Source of the DNA: Allofrancisella inopinata
Lineage (GTDB): Bacteria; Pseudomonadota; Gammaproteobacteria; Francisellales; Francisellaceae
Length of the DNA: 64,000 nt
Assembly (NCBI RefSeq): GCF_012222965.1
Contig: NZ_CP038241.1
Coordinates: forward strand, 1,116,001 to 1,180,000
Direction: 5' to 3'
Position numbers and translations under genes: made by a program. Below are positions 37,451-46,610 of the stretch, in pieces (within the stretch, counting starts at the first letter, position 1; each line of letters opens with the position of its first letter). The notes under the pieces were generated by a model. It saw nothing but the letters and a program-made list of their open reading frames with translations, was not told where the DNA came from and did not search any database.

Positions 37451-38104
37451 AAGGTCTCTAAGCTCATGTACACTTTTGGCAATATGTTTTGCTTTACTGG
37501 TAACATTTTCCCTAGCCACATGTTCAGCGTATGCGATAAATTTATCTACAAACCCAGATTCATAGAGTTGGTAATCTGTGTAACCATCCCCTACTGCTAT
37601 CACTTCACCAGTAAATAAATTTCTAGCTTTTTCAAAAGCACTAAGTTTGGAGTCACAAGCTCCATTAGTGTTATCTAAAGAGTAGAAGCTTCCATTTTCA
37701 CCCCAAACCACATCAACAGCAAAAATATTATTCTTAGCAATACCTACATATTCAGCAAAGGGAATAATACTATCAGTTAGCCCCCCACTAAATATCCAGA
37801 TATTAAAACCTGCTTGTTTTAATTCTACGATTAACTCCAATATTCCTGATGTAAGTAAATTAGGGCAATGTGTAATCACAAAATCCTCTATTCTTGCCTT
37901 AGTTGGACTAGCTATAGCAAGTCTTTTTTCCAGTGACTCTCTAAAATTTATTTCTCCTTGCATACCAAGGTTGGTTATATTCTCAATCTCTTTTAGTTTA
38001 TTAGGACATTCTTTTAATATAGGCTCTAAAATAAGCTCTAACGATTCTTTTTTTATTAACGTTGAGTCAAAGTCAAAAATCACATTCTTTTTTCTAATTT
38101 GCAT
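37442..38104 (-). CDS. SerB-like HAD phosphatase
   Basis: 220 residues. HAD motif I is FDFDSTL with Asp11 and Asp13; motif II is FSGG; motif III/IV is VIAVGDGYTDYQL. The helical cap and the E-x-R of substrate binding (FRESLEKRL) resemble phosphoserine phosphatase. The length is close to SerB of plants and archaea but shorter than E. coli SerB. A phosphoserine substrate is likely but other small phosphates are possible. Overlaps the convergent DUF475 gene at the 3' end. Confidence 0.85.
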   Translation of the reverse strand: MQIRKKNVIFDFDSTLIKKESLELILEPILKECPNKLKEIENITNLGMQGEINFRESLEKRLAIASPTKARIEDFVITHCPNLLTSGILELIVELKQAGFNIWIFSGGLTDSIIPFAEYVGIAKNNIFAVDVVWGENGSFYSLDNTNGACDSKLSAFEKARNLFTGEVIAVGDGYTDYQLYESGFVDKFIAYAEHVARENVTSKAKHIAKSVHELRDLLL

Positions 38105-38470
38105 TAGTATTCCCTACTATTTTTATAAAATACAGTTAAACTTGGTTATAGAGCTAGACTATACTCTCAATATTTATTGTTAGTTTCAAAGTGTGCCTCA
38201 GGTACAAAATAATTTAAACATTTCTTTGATCTATTATTCAAGCCAATTTGCAATTTCCCAACCTACTTTTTGTCATCTTAATTATAATTAAGGAATATTC
38301 TCAATTAAAAAAACATAAAAATATTATGGTTTCACCAGTCTTTTATTGCGCCCCCCTAAAAGTAATTTAATTACCAGAAAGTCAAAAACATTATAAATTC
38401 TGTCTGAAAAAATTCACCTCTATACTTCACTATTCTGAACCTGTATAATCAACTACCCACAAATACCTAT
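38105..38470. other. Intergenic region, AT-rich, with a 16-bp palindrome
   Basis: 366 bp with no gene found. CTTAATTATAATTAAG near 38277-38292 is a perfect 16-bp palindrome that could be an operator, though AT-rich DNA makes this cheap. A run of six C (38351-38356) in otherwise AT-rich DNA and the lack of conserved neighbours suggest old inserted DNA. Promoters for the phosphatase and the kinase-like gene should lie here; none is clear. Confidence 0.35.
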
Positions 38471-38473
38471 GTG

Positions 38474-39649
38474 ATGAATAAATTGTACACAGAAAATAAA
38501 CAAACCCAAATCTCTAAAAAAGATACTGTATTGATTCATTTTTATGATATAAAAACTGCCTTTATAACAACTACACATTTTTACAATGTGTACCTAAAGA
38601 ATTTTATAACAGTATACAATAACCATATGAATGATGAAAAAATAAGCATGAAGTTCATTTCATTTTCTGAGGCGGCAAAGTATCAAGACTTAGAAGCATC
38701 CCTTACCCAAATAAGATTAACTATGGGCAAAAAAGAGTCATTCCTTTTAGACTCAGATTCTGATGAAGTTAGCTTAAATAGTTTTGAGATGTTTATATTA
38801 TTTTATAATAGATGTTGTAAATTAGCCCATCGTGAGATTATAAATTACAAACATATAAAGCTTGTATTTGACTCATTTTACCCGCATTTTTTGGAAACTT
38901 TAAAACATGTGCGTCTAATTTACAACGAAGATAGTATATATGGATTAAAGGTGATTTTATGTAATTACTCTAATAACATCGAACAACAACTGGTTCATTT
39001 GTATGGTCAACACCATAAGTACGGGCCGTTAATCAAGGAGAGATTAAAAATTGAAGACAAATATATACCAATCCCTTTTTTTGAAGGTGAAACAGTTCAT
39101 CAAATTTGTCTTAAAAAAAGAATGACTGCAGGTATATGTCATGCGATTTTAAGTGAGATAAAGAGAGTCCTTTTAATAGAAAGTAAGATGCAAAAGAAAA
39201 CACCAAATCACTTTTTTATGCATGCAGATTTAAATGCCTCTAATATTATAGTGAATGAAGAAACAAAGGATGTTGTTATTATAGATTTTTCTTTTAGCAG
39301 TCAGTTCATTGATGAAACGGACCATGTATTAAGGGAAACGTTAAATGAAATGCAGCATGGCGTGGCCGCCAATAGCGTTGATTTTATTCGTGTTAAACTT
39401 TTAATTGAAAATTTTAGAATGATACACAATGATAATAAACTATTTTTTGATGATAGCATATTAGAAAAGCACACAACAAAAAAAAGATCTAGTTCTGTAG
39501 TTAATCGTGATCACTTTAACGACGGATTGAACATGACTAATTTAAAGACAATTTATAGAAAAGGGCAGTTACAACATACATATAAACATACGGAAAATTA
39601 TATGAAGTATAAAGATATATTCGATTTTTCTAGACATTTTAAAAAATGA
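38474..39649 (+). CDS. Kinase-fold (APH/choline-kinase-like) protein, unrecognised
   Basis: 391 residues from the ATG; a GTG one codon earlier (38471) is possible. The C-terminal half has the catalytic loop HADLNASNIIV (His250, Asp252, Asn257) and, about 20 residues on, VVIIDFSF with the DF(x) metal-binding Asp271, the layout of aminoglycoside phosphotransferase and choline kinases and of some bacterial effector kinases. No glycine-rich loop or clear N-lobe lysine is found, so the ATP site is not proven. No signal peptide. It stands alone between AT-rich and decayed DNA, an accessory setting. Phosphorylation of a small molecule or host protein are both open. Confidence 0.65.
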   Translation: MNKLYTENKQTQISKKDTVLIHFYDIKTAFITTTHFYNVYLKNFITVYNNHMNDEKISMKFISFSEAAKYQDLEASLTQIRLTMGKKESFLLDSDSDEVSLNSFEMFILFYNRCCKLAHREIINYKHIKLVFDSFYPHFLETLKHVRLIYNEDSIYGLKVILCNYSNNIEQQLVHLYGQHHKYGPLIKERLKIEDKYIPIPFFEGETVHQICLKKRMTAGICHAILSEIKRVLLIESKMQKKTPNHFFMHADLNASNIIVNEETKDVVIIDFSFSSQFIDETDHVLRETLNEMQHGVAANSVDFIRVKLLIENFRMIHNDNKLFFDDSILEKHTTKKRSSSVVNRDHFNDGLNMTNLKTIYRKGQLQHTYKHTENYMKYKDIFDFSRHFKK

Positions 39650-40090
39650 GGTGACGAGGACTGCTGGTGAATAACGACACCTAAAATTGACTGTAATGGT
39701 ACCATCAAAACTTATAGGTCTCTTTGCCTGTTTCTGTTGCTGATACTCTTTTTAATGCGATAAGCGTTTGCCCATGAATATTATGGCCTCAACTATAAAA
39801 AATGCCACAACAGGCTTATTTCTTTAATTAAACAAAAACTTTTTCCGGAAGTAAATGCTAGACTAAATGGAAAAATACCTATGAGAATTATATCGTAGTC
39901 CAAGCAAGCTGTAGGGGCTGTTGCAAGTTCGAACCATAAATGCTCAAAGCACAATCTAGCAATCAAAATTGCTCATAATAACAAACATCAATCATAAGTT
40001 TTCTTTATAATAATTATTATTTACTTTTTTTCTCTCATAAAATTGCTTATCATTAAGCATCTCAACTTAACAGCAGTATAGATTCTAAAG
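39650..40090. other. Decayed coding remnants and an IS-end-like motif
   Basis: 441 bp without an intact gene. On the minus strand, 39788 down to about 39710 reads GHNIHGQTLIALKRVSATET and, after a one-base frameshift in a T run near 39707, continues in coding-like sequence into the end of the kinase-like gene. On the plus strand, 39763-39897 is an open fragment ending LNGKIPMRIIS. Directly after it is GGGGCTGTTGCAAGT (39914-39928), which resembles IS6-type ends and two other spots in the window (401 and 50881). I read it as a degraded insertion but cannot name the transposase. Confidence 0.35.
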
Positions 40091-41212
40091 ATGAATAAAA
40101 CCTCTAAAAAACCTTTGGTTTCTATAAAGAACCTTTCCAAACAATTTGAAGACGGTCATCTAGCCGTTGATTCTGTTAATTTAGACGTTTATCCTAAGGA
40201 ATTTTTCTCCTTACTAGGTGGCTCTGGCAGTGGTAAAAGTACACTACTAAGAATGCTAGCTGGGTTTGAAAAACCTACCGATGGCAAGATTATTATTGAT
40301 GGGGTAGATATGTCTAATACTCCACCGTACAAAAGACCTGTAAACATGATGTTCCAGTCATATGCTTTGTTTCCTCATATGAATATAAAACAAAATATCA
40401 TGTTTGGATTAAAACAAGAGAAAGCTCTTCAAAAAGAAGATATAGAAAAAGCTACTGATGCGGCCCTTAGAATTATTAAAATGGAACATCTCGCAAAAAG
40501 AAAACCACATCAGCTATCTGGTGGACAACGTCAACGTGTGGCTTTAGCAAGATGCTTGGCAAAAAGACCAAAACTCATTCTTCTTGATGAACCTCTTTCA
40601 GCATTAGATAAAAACTTACGTGATCAGATGCAGTTTGAGCTAGTAGATATCCAAGAACAAACTGGTAGTACATTTATCATGGTCACTCATGACCAAGAAG
40701 AAGCTATGACAATGTCTACAAGAATAGGAATAATGTCAGAAGGTTGGTTAGAACAAGTAAGCACTCCCTCAGAAATTTATGAGTTTCCAAAAAGTAGATT
40801 TATAGCTAACTTTATAGGGAAAAGTACAATATTTGAAGGCCGTGTTGAAAAAGTTGGTAGACATAAAAGTGTTATAACTTCTCAGGAGGCAGGCACGTCT
40901 TTTATACTACAAAGAAATATAGAAGCTATAGAAGACCAAGAGATTTGGGTTGGTATAAGACCAGAAAAAATTTTCATAAGTAAAGATAAGCCTGAAGATT
41001 ACAACCCTAAAAAACCAGAAAACTGTATTAAAGGAAAAGTTGAGGATATTGCATACCTAGGTGGATTATCTACATATCATGTCAGGACAGAAAATGGTAG
41101 GATTGTAAAATCTACTGATTTTAACGTTGAAAGAAATGCAGACCATCCTTCTTGGGATGATGAAGTATATCTTACTTGGGAATCACAAAATATAATGGTG
41201 TTATATTCATAA
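40091..41212 (+). CDS. potA: PotA, polyamine ABC transporter ATPase
   Basis: 373 residues. Walker A GGSGSGKST at 43-51, signature LSGGQRQRVALARCLAK, Walker B LILLDEPLSALDKNLRD, then the MTHDQEEAM H-loop (residues near 203-211), and a C-terminal TOBE regulatory domain with GIRPEKIF. PotA of spermidine/putrescine importers is the best match; energises import through PotB and PotC, which follow directly. Confidence 0.95.
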   Translation: MNKTSKKPLVSIKNLSKQFEDGHLAVDSVNLDVYPKEFFSLLGGSGSGKSTLLRMLAGFEKPTDGKIIIDGVDMSNTPPYKRPVNMMFQSYALFPHMNIKQNIMFGLKQEKALQKEDIEKATDAALRIIKMEHLAKRKPHQLSGGQRQRVALARCLAKRPKLILLDEPLSALDKNLRDQMQFELVDIQEQTGSTFIMVTHDQEEAMTMSTRIGIMSEGWLEQVSTPSEIYEFPKSRFIANFIGKSTIFEGRVEKVGRHKSVITSQEAGTSFILQRNIEAIEDQEIWVGIRPEKIFISKDKPEDYNPKKPENCIKGKVEDIAYLGGLSTYHVRTENGRIVKSTDFNVERNADHPSWDDEVYLTWESQNIMVLYS

Positions 41213-42093
41213 TGCAAAACTTACAACAAAATATTAGACATACCGTAGTTTATCTAATACCTTTTCTGTGGTTTGTTATATTTTTACTGGTACCTTTTTT
41301 ATTTGTAGTTGGCATTAGTTTTACATTACCTGCGGATGGCACTCCTCCTGTTACAGCCCTATTAAACTATACAGATCAAACTTTGTATTTTACTTTTTAT
41401 CTGAAAAATTATATCGAGCTAGTACATTACAATCTAATTTTTGTTTCTTTGTTTAATTCATTAAAAGTCGCTTTTATTACGACTCTTTTATGTATTTTAA
41501 TAGGCTACCCAATGGCTTTAGCTTTATCACGGGCTAAAAAAAATACCCAAATTGTATTTTTAATACTTATTGTCATACCATATTGGACTTCTTTTTTATT
41601 AAGAACTTATGCTTGGGTGACCTTATTAGGAAACCATACTTTAAACAAATTCTTAATGGACTTAGGTCTACCAAGTATGGCGCTTTTATATAATGATTTT
41701 TCAATGTATTTAGGTATGGTTTACTGTTATCTACCATTCCTGGTATTACCTTTGTACAGCACTTTAATTAAAATAGACCCAATTCTTTATGATGCAGCTG
41801 AAGATTTAGGCTCTAAGCCAGTTAATTCATTTTTTAAAATTACATTGCCACTATCTATGCCTGGTTTGATAGCTGGAAGTTTACTTATATTTATTCCAGC
41901 TGTTGGTGAGGTTGTAGTACCTCAGATAATGGGCGGCATGAACTCCTTAATGATAGGTAATATAATTTGGGAAGAATTTTTTACTTCAAACAACTGGGGC
42001 ATGGCTGCGACTATCTCAGTAGTATTAATAATAATATTAGTATTACCTATTTTATGGATGCAGCGCATCCAAACTAAAAAAACTTTTGTATAA
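41212..42093 (+). CDS. potB: PotB, polyamine ABC transporter permease
   Basis: 293 residues with six membrane helices. The ATG at 41212 overlaps the potA stop (TAATG), and the family start (a short cytosolic tail then a long helix) fits; a start 12 codons upstream would lie inside potA. The EAA loop that docks on the ATPase is AAEDLGSKPVNSFFKITLPLSMPGL. Pairs with PotC. Confidence 0.93.
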   Translation: MQNLQQNIRHTVVYLIPFLWFVIFLLVPFLFVVGISFTLPADGTPPVTALLNYTDQTLYFTFYLKNYIELVHYNLIFVSLFNSLKVAFITTLLCILIGYPMALALSRAKKNTQIVFLILIVIPYWTSFLLRTYAWVTLLGNHTLNKFLMDLGLPSMALLYNDFSMYLGMVYCYLPFLVLPLYSTLIKIDPILYDAAEDLGSKPVNSFFKITLPLSMPGLIAGSLLIFIPAVGEVVVPQIMGGMNSLMIGNIIWEEFFTSNNWGMAATISVVLIIILVLPILWMQRIQTKKTFV

Positions 42094-42105
42094 GAGGATA
42101 TAACC

Positions 42106-42912
42106 ATGAAAAAACTTTCATTCAGTAATATCATGCTTATTTTAGGCCTAATATTTTTATATATTCCTCTATTCATATTAATTATATTTTCTTTTAGCAA
42201 CTCTGAAATTATAAATTTATGGGGGGGGTTTACATTTGACTGGTACCATGAAGTTATCCACGATGAGGATATCATCAATGCAACCTTTACTAGCTTAAAA
42301 ATAGCAACTATAACTTCTATAATTTCTACAATACTAGGAACTATAGTTGCCTATGCCATGACTAGATTTAGATTTTTTAGGTCACGTAGTTTTCTATATG
42401 GACTAGTAGCAACACCTCTAGTTTTACCTGACATCATACTTGGTGTTGCTTTACTTTTAATGTTCTCAACACTACAGCAATTGATAGGTTGGCCACATGA
42501 AAGAGGAACTACAACTGTGGTAATAGCTCATGTAACGATGTGTACAGCATATGTAACTATAGTTATGCAATCAAGAATAGCTAGTGTTGATATTTCACTA
42601 GAAGAAGCTGCTTTAGACCTTGGTGCTGGACCTACTAAAACTTTTTTCTACATAATGCTACCTCAATTACTTCCTGCTCTTATTACTTCAGCTTTACTAA
42701 CATTTACATTATCCATAGATGATTTAGTTGTAACTGAATTTGTCGCTGGAAGTGATAACCCTACTCTACCTATGTATATTTATTCTACTGTTAAAAATGG
42801 TCCTACACCTGAAATTAACGCTCTAGCAACTATTATGATAGCAATTATTATAACTGGAGTATTAGCAGGTATGTTTGTATCTGCAAAATTTCAAAATAGA
42901 AGGAATAAGTAA
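42106..42912 (+). CDS. potC: PotC, polyamine ABC transporter permease
   Basis: 268 residues with six membrane helices and the EAA loop EEAALDLGAGPTKTFFYIMLPQLLPAL. 12 bp after potB. The substrate-binding protein gene potD, which normally follows, is absent: the next gene on this strand is the repeat protein at 43155 after 242 bp of AT-rich DNA. The transporter therefore probably uses a potD located elsewhere. Confidence 0.94.
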   Translation: MKKLSFSNIMLILGLIFLYIPLFILIIFSFSNSEIINLWGGFTFDWYHEVIHDEDIINATFTSLKIATITSIISTILGTIVAYAMTRFRFFRSRSFLYGLVATPLVLPDIILGVALLLMFSTLQQLIGWPHERGTTTVVIAHVTMCTAYVTIVMQSRIASVDISLEEAALDLGAGPTKTFFYIMLPQLLPALITSALLTFTLSIDDLVVTEFVAGSDNPTLPMYIYSTVKNGPTPEINALATIMIAIIITGVLAGMFVSAKFQNRRNK

Positions 42913-43154
42913 CTAAATATTCTTATAACTATAGCTAAACTTTTGTATACCGTTTATTAAATAAATAATATTGTAACGTACTTTTATACTTAATCAGAGC
43001 TCTTAATTTTAAAGTAACTATATAAAATATAACAATAATATGTTTATATTAAAAAACTTATAAATTTTAAACTAATGAGTTGCATGCTGTTTTATTTGTC
43101 TTTAAAAAATGTATAATATTAAAATTATTTTATTTTTATGCACAGATTATAAAC

Positions 43155-45752
43155 ATGAAAATTTTACCATTAATGAAACGTCTTGGATACACTATCAACG
43201 AAGGCGGAATGTGTTATGGTATAGCTTTTATGGCAATACAAGCTATTATTAGAAACGATATTAATACGTATGTTAATAGATTAAGGTTTATTAATGGATA
43301 TGACGATAAATTAAGAAATTATCAAGTTATAAATCTGAATCCACTGCCTAAACATCATGAATTAGACACTATATATATAAACCCCACAAATAAAAAGTAT
43401 AGTTTTCGCTATAATAAAGAAGGTATTAATGAATTTATATCAGGCACAATACCAGCTGAAATTGCAAATGAAATTAATTCAATTTCACTACCTTTAATAA
43501 TACCTAATAAAGAAGAATTAAAAAAGTTAAAAGCTTTTTTTGCTATCGAACTATTAGCCAAACATATCGAAAAAGCTGAGGTCTCCAGAGCCAAAAACAT
43601 TACCTCCCCTGAGCAGCATAAGTTATTAAACATAAAACCTTGGCTTGACGGAGTAACTGTATATCATGGCTTAAAAAGCCCAAAAGATCTTAGCGTAGAA
43701 GAAGAGGCAGTATGGAATAAAAACTTTAATACCTGGGATGGAGATAATAAACCATTCACACACCAAGACTATAATCGTGGTGTCAAATTATTCAAAAACC
43801 TAAATAATAAATCTCAAGTTAGTTTTATTGATTCACAACAAAATAAAGCAAATCTAAAATATAATAATAGCGAATTAAATTTTGACCCTAATAAGGATGC
43901 AAAAAAACAAAAGGATAATTCTATTTATTTACTTCAAAAACATGTAGGGATTTATAATAAAAAAAATATAGGTGAAATTATAAATTTTCTTAATAATAAT
44001 CCTTCTACTCCGATTGCATGTTCACTTTCTAGAAGCGGTCATACTATTGCAATTGGTAACTCTAAAAAAATGGGCTATCATTTAATCGATCATGATAGAT
44101 ATAAGAAATCTATTAACTTAGATTCTCTCCATCAAGATGTAATGAAGCACTTATTTAGAGAAGAAAGTTATGACCCTAAGCGAGAATATGCAATTTCTAT
44201 TTTAGTATTTGGAGCAGAAAAACCTCAAGGTAACCTAGTTCCAAAAAATACTTTTGGCCTTACAGAAGGAGAGTACTGGAAGTTTTTAATGTCAAATACA
44301 AATATGAGTAGTGATGCTGGATTATTACATTTAGCCTTGCAAGATGGCCATGCAGAAGCTGTTGAAAACTATATTAAAGCTATAGAAAAGGTTAATATAA
44401 ATAACACTGATAAGCAAAAATTATTAGCCGCTAAAGATCCAGCAGGGGTTTCTGGACTTTTTATGGCTTTGCAAAAGGGCCATGCAGCAGCTGTTAAAAG
44501 TTATATCGAAGCTGTAATAAATATTAATGGCATTAATAAACAAGAATTATTAGCTGCTAAAAATTCAAATGGAGCTCCTGGATTTTTTATGGCTTTGCAA
44601 AAGGGCCATGCAGCAGCTGTTGAAAACTATATTAAAGCTATAGCAAATATTAATGGCATTAATAAACAAGAATTATTAGCCGCTAAAAATTCAAACGGAG
44701 GTCCTGGACTTTTTATGGCTTTGCAAGATGGCCATGCAGAAGCTGTTGAAAACTATATTAAAGCTATAGCAAATATTAATGATATTAATAAACAAGAATT
44801 ATTAGCTGCTAAAAATCCAAATGGGGCTCCTGGTCTCTTTATGGCTTTGCAAAAGGGCCATGCAGCAGCTGTTGAAAACTATATTAAAGCTATAGCAAAT
44901 ATTAATGGCATTAATAAACAAGAATTATTAGCCGCTAAAAATTCAGAAGGGGTTCCTGGATTTTATGCAGTTTTGTATAACGGTAATACAGAAGCTGTTA
45001 AAAGTTATATCGAAGCTGTAATAAATATTAATGGCGTTAATAAACAAGAATTATTAGCCGCTAAAAATTCAAATGGAGGTCCTGGACTTTATGCAGCTTT
45101 ATATAATGGTAATACAGAAGCTGTTAAAAGTTATATCGAAGCTGCCATAAATATTAATGGCATTAATAAACAAGAATTATTAGCCGCTAAAAATTCAGAA
45201 GGGGTTCCTGGACTTTATGTAGCTTTGTATAACGGTAATACAGAAGCTGTTAAAAGTTATATCGAAGCTGTAATAAATATTAATGGCGTTAATAAACAAG
45301 AATTATTAGCCGCTAAAAATTCAAATGGAGCTCCTGGATTTTATGCAGTTTTGTATAAAGGTAATACAGAAGCTGTTAAAAGTTATATCGAAGCTGTAAT
45401 AAATATTAATGGCGTTAATAAACAAGAATTATTAGCCGCTAAAAATTCAAATGGAGGTCCTGGACTCTTTATGGCTTTACAAAATGGCCATGCAGATACT
45501 ATTGCTGTCTATTTAAAGATTAATGACAATGATAATAGTTATGCAGATTATATAATGCAAGAGTATAAAACTAATCACAAATCTTTAAAAAACCAACTAT
45601 TAGCATGGGCAGGTAACTACAAACCAGAAATGAAAAAGGACAAAGATAGCTATAAATTACTTGTTACTCTTCTTTCTTTTAACAGAGGGTTTATAAACAA
45701 AAATACTACAAAATCAATGAAAGCTCTTAACAACATACTTCATTGGCAATAA
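43155..45752 (+). CDS. Repeat protein with N-terminal Cys/His papain-like domain and eight 42-residue repeats (candidate effector)
   Basis: 865 residues from the ATG at 43155; the open frame extends 25 codons upstream from TTG only, with no support. No signal peptide. N-terminal domain (about 1-360): NEGGMCYGIAFM with Cys20, WLDGVTVYHG, and SGHTIAI with His296 followed by YHLIDHD (Asp312/Asp314). These line up in order with the ankyrin protein at 18468. Residues 390-790 carry one degenerate repeat, eight near-identical 42-residue repeats and a final partial one; each has a two-helix, ankyrin-like AL-x-x-GH-x-x-AV-x-x-YI core. Two repeat types alternate: FMALQKGHAAAVENYIKAIA and YAVLYNGNTEAVKSYIEAVI. 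The C-terminal 80 residues are charged and helical. Confidence 0.78.
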   Translation: MKILPLMKRLGYTINEGGMCYGIAFMAIQAIIRNDINTYVNRLRFINGYDDKLRNYQVINLNPLPKHHELDTIYINPTNKKYSFRYNKEGINEFISGTIPAEIANEINSISLPLIIPNKEELKKLKAFFAIELLAKHIEKAEVSRAKNITSPEQHKLLNIKPWLDGVTVYHGLKSPKDLSVEEEAVWNKNFNTWDGDNKPFTHQDYNRGVKLFKNLNNKSQVSFIDSQQNKANLKYNNSELNFDPNKDAKKQKDNSIYLLQKHVGIYNKKNIGEIINFLNNNPSTPIACSLSRSGHTIAIGNSKKMGYHLIDHDRYKKSINLDSLHQDVMKHLFREESYDPKREYAISILVFGAEKPQGNLVPKNTFGLTEGEYWKFLMSNTNMSSDAGLLHLALQDGHAEAVENYIKAIEKVNINNTDKQKLLAAKDPAGVSGLFMALQKGHAAAVKSYIEAVININGINKQELLAAKNSNGAPGFFMALQKGHAAAVENYIKAIANINGINKQELLAAKNSNGGPGLFMALQDGHAEAVENYIKAIANINDINKQELLAAKNPNGAPGLFMALQKGHAAAVENYIKAIANINGINKQELLAAKNSEGVPGFYAVLYNGNTEAVKSYIEAVININGVNKQELLAAKNSNGGPGLYAALYNGNTEAVKSYIEAAININGINKQELLAAKNSEGVPGLYVALYNGNTEAVKSYIEAVININGVNKQELLAAKNSNGAPGFYAVLYKGNTEAVKSYIEAVININGVNKQELLAAKNSNGGPGLFMALQNGHADTIAVYLKINDNDNSYADYIMQEYKTNHKSLKNQLLAWAGNYKPEMKKDKDSYKLLVTLLSFNRGFINKNTTKSMKALNNILHWQ
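44451..45458 (+). repeat. Eight tandem 126-bp coding repeats
   Basis: Unit starts fall at 44451, 44577, 44703, 44829, 44955, 45081, 45207 and 45333, exactly 126 bp (42 codons) apart, followed by a partial ninth unit from 45459. A degenerate 132-bp unit precedes. Units differ by few bases, and the shared tail (AATATTAATGGC ... CAAGAATTATTAGC) is nearly invariant. Copy number could change by recombination without breaking the frame. Confidence 0.95.
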
Positions 45753-45853
45753 ATTTAGTATAAATTCAAAAGTTTATTTTTAGTTTATAAGAAATTATAT
45801 AATACAGCTGTAATAGCTTAGCTATTAGGAAAAAAGTAGTTAAAAACTAAAAC

Positions 45854-46108
45854 TTACTCTTCAATAGAAACAAATTTACGGTTTAAAGCACCACCAGTGT
45901 GAAATTTTACATGACCATCTTGTAATGCAAATAAAGTGTGATCTTTACCACAACCAACGTTAACACCTGGATGTACTTTTGTACCTCTTTGACGAATTAT
46001 GATAGTTCCTGCTTTTACAAATTCACCACCATATCTTTTAACACCTAAATATTTAGGGTTAGAATCTCTACCATTTCTAGTACTACCACCAGCTTTCTTA
46101 TGAGCCAT
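45854..46108 (-). CDS. rpmA: Ribosomal protein L27
   Basis: 84 residues, [20 protein letters not shown], the fixed start of L27, whose N-terminus reaches the peptidyl-transferase centre. No N-terminal extension of the kind cleaved in Firmicutes. 29 bp after rplU in the normal order. Downstream 100 bp contain a 7-bp hairpin TAATAGC-TTA-GCTATTA without a T tract. Confidence 0.99.
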   Translation of the reverse strand: MAHKKAGGSTRNGRDSNPKYLGVKRYGGEFVKAGTIIIRQRGTKVHPGVNVGCGKDHTLFALQDGHVKFHTGGALNRKFVSIEE

Positions 46109-46137
46109 TTGTATACTCCTTAATAATCTTTATAAAT

Positions 46138-46452
46138 TTATAAACTAATAGATGAAACTTTCACAGCTGTGAAATACTGGCGATGACCTTGCTGCTTCAT
46201 ACTATGCTTGCGACGACGGAACTTCATGATTTTAACTTTTTTGTTACGTCCTTGTTCTACAACCTCAGCTACTACTTTAGCGCCCTCTATAACTGGAGCA
46301 CCAACTTTAACTTCACCTTCTTCAGTTTGTCCCATCAAAACTGTATCGAACTCAACTGTTTCACCAATACCAAGGTCTAATTTTTCAAGTTTGACAACTT
46401 CACCTTGCTTTACCTTGTATTGTTTACCGCCACTTTTAATTATCGCGTACAT
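46138..46452 (-). CDS. rplU: Ribosomal protein L21
   Basis: 104 residues, [20 protein letters not shown] with the C-terminal [14 protein letters not shown], a full match to bacterial L21. Binds 23S rRNA. GGAG stands eight bases before the ATG, and a clear promoter lies 116 bp upstream (46568-46595). First gene of rplU-rpmA. Confidence 0.99.
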   Translation of the reverse strand: MYAIIKSGGKQYKVKQGEVVKLEKLDLGIGETVEFDTVLMGQTEEGEVKVGAPVIEGAKVVAEVVEQGRNKKVKIMKFRRRKHSMKQQGHRQYFTAVKVSSISL

Positions 46453-46567
46453 GTATAAAACTCCATTTATTAGATTTTAAACTTCTCAGAACTATTTATA
46501 AATTTATTATAAACTTCTGACTTTTTGTTATTATTACCATCAATCTAGTTATAAAACTAGACACCAA

Positions 46568-46595
46568 ATTATAGCAAAAAATATTTGTTTCACAA
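46568..46595 (-). promoter_or_regulatory. rplU-rpmA promoter
   Basis: On the minus strand TTGTGA (46590-46595), 16 bases, then TATAAT (46568-46573), a near-consensus sigma-70 promoter, about 116 bp before the rplU start. It lies between the secA stop and rplU, so it lets the ribosomal genes be transcribed apart from secA. Confidence 0.75.
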
Positions 46596-46610
46596 ACAAT
46601 TATTTAAATG

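Noticed and set aside
39920-39940. GTTCGAAC resembling a tRNA T-loop
   Set aside because: No acceptor, D or anticodon stem could be built around it; the match is part of the IS-end-like motif.
44451-45458. CRISPR-like reading of the regular array
   Set aside because: The 126-bp units are contiguous coding repeats in one frame with no spacers between short repeats.
45802-45830. TAATAGC-TTA-GCTATTA hairpin considered as the rpmA terminator
   Set aside because: The stem is seven bases and neither side has a T tract, so it was kept only as a note.
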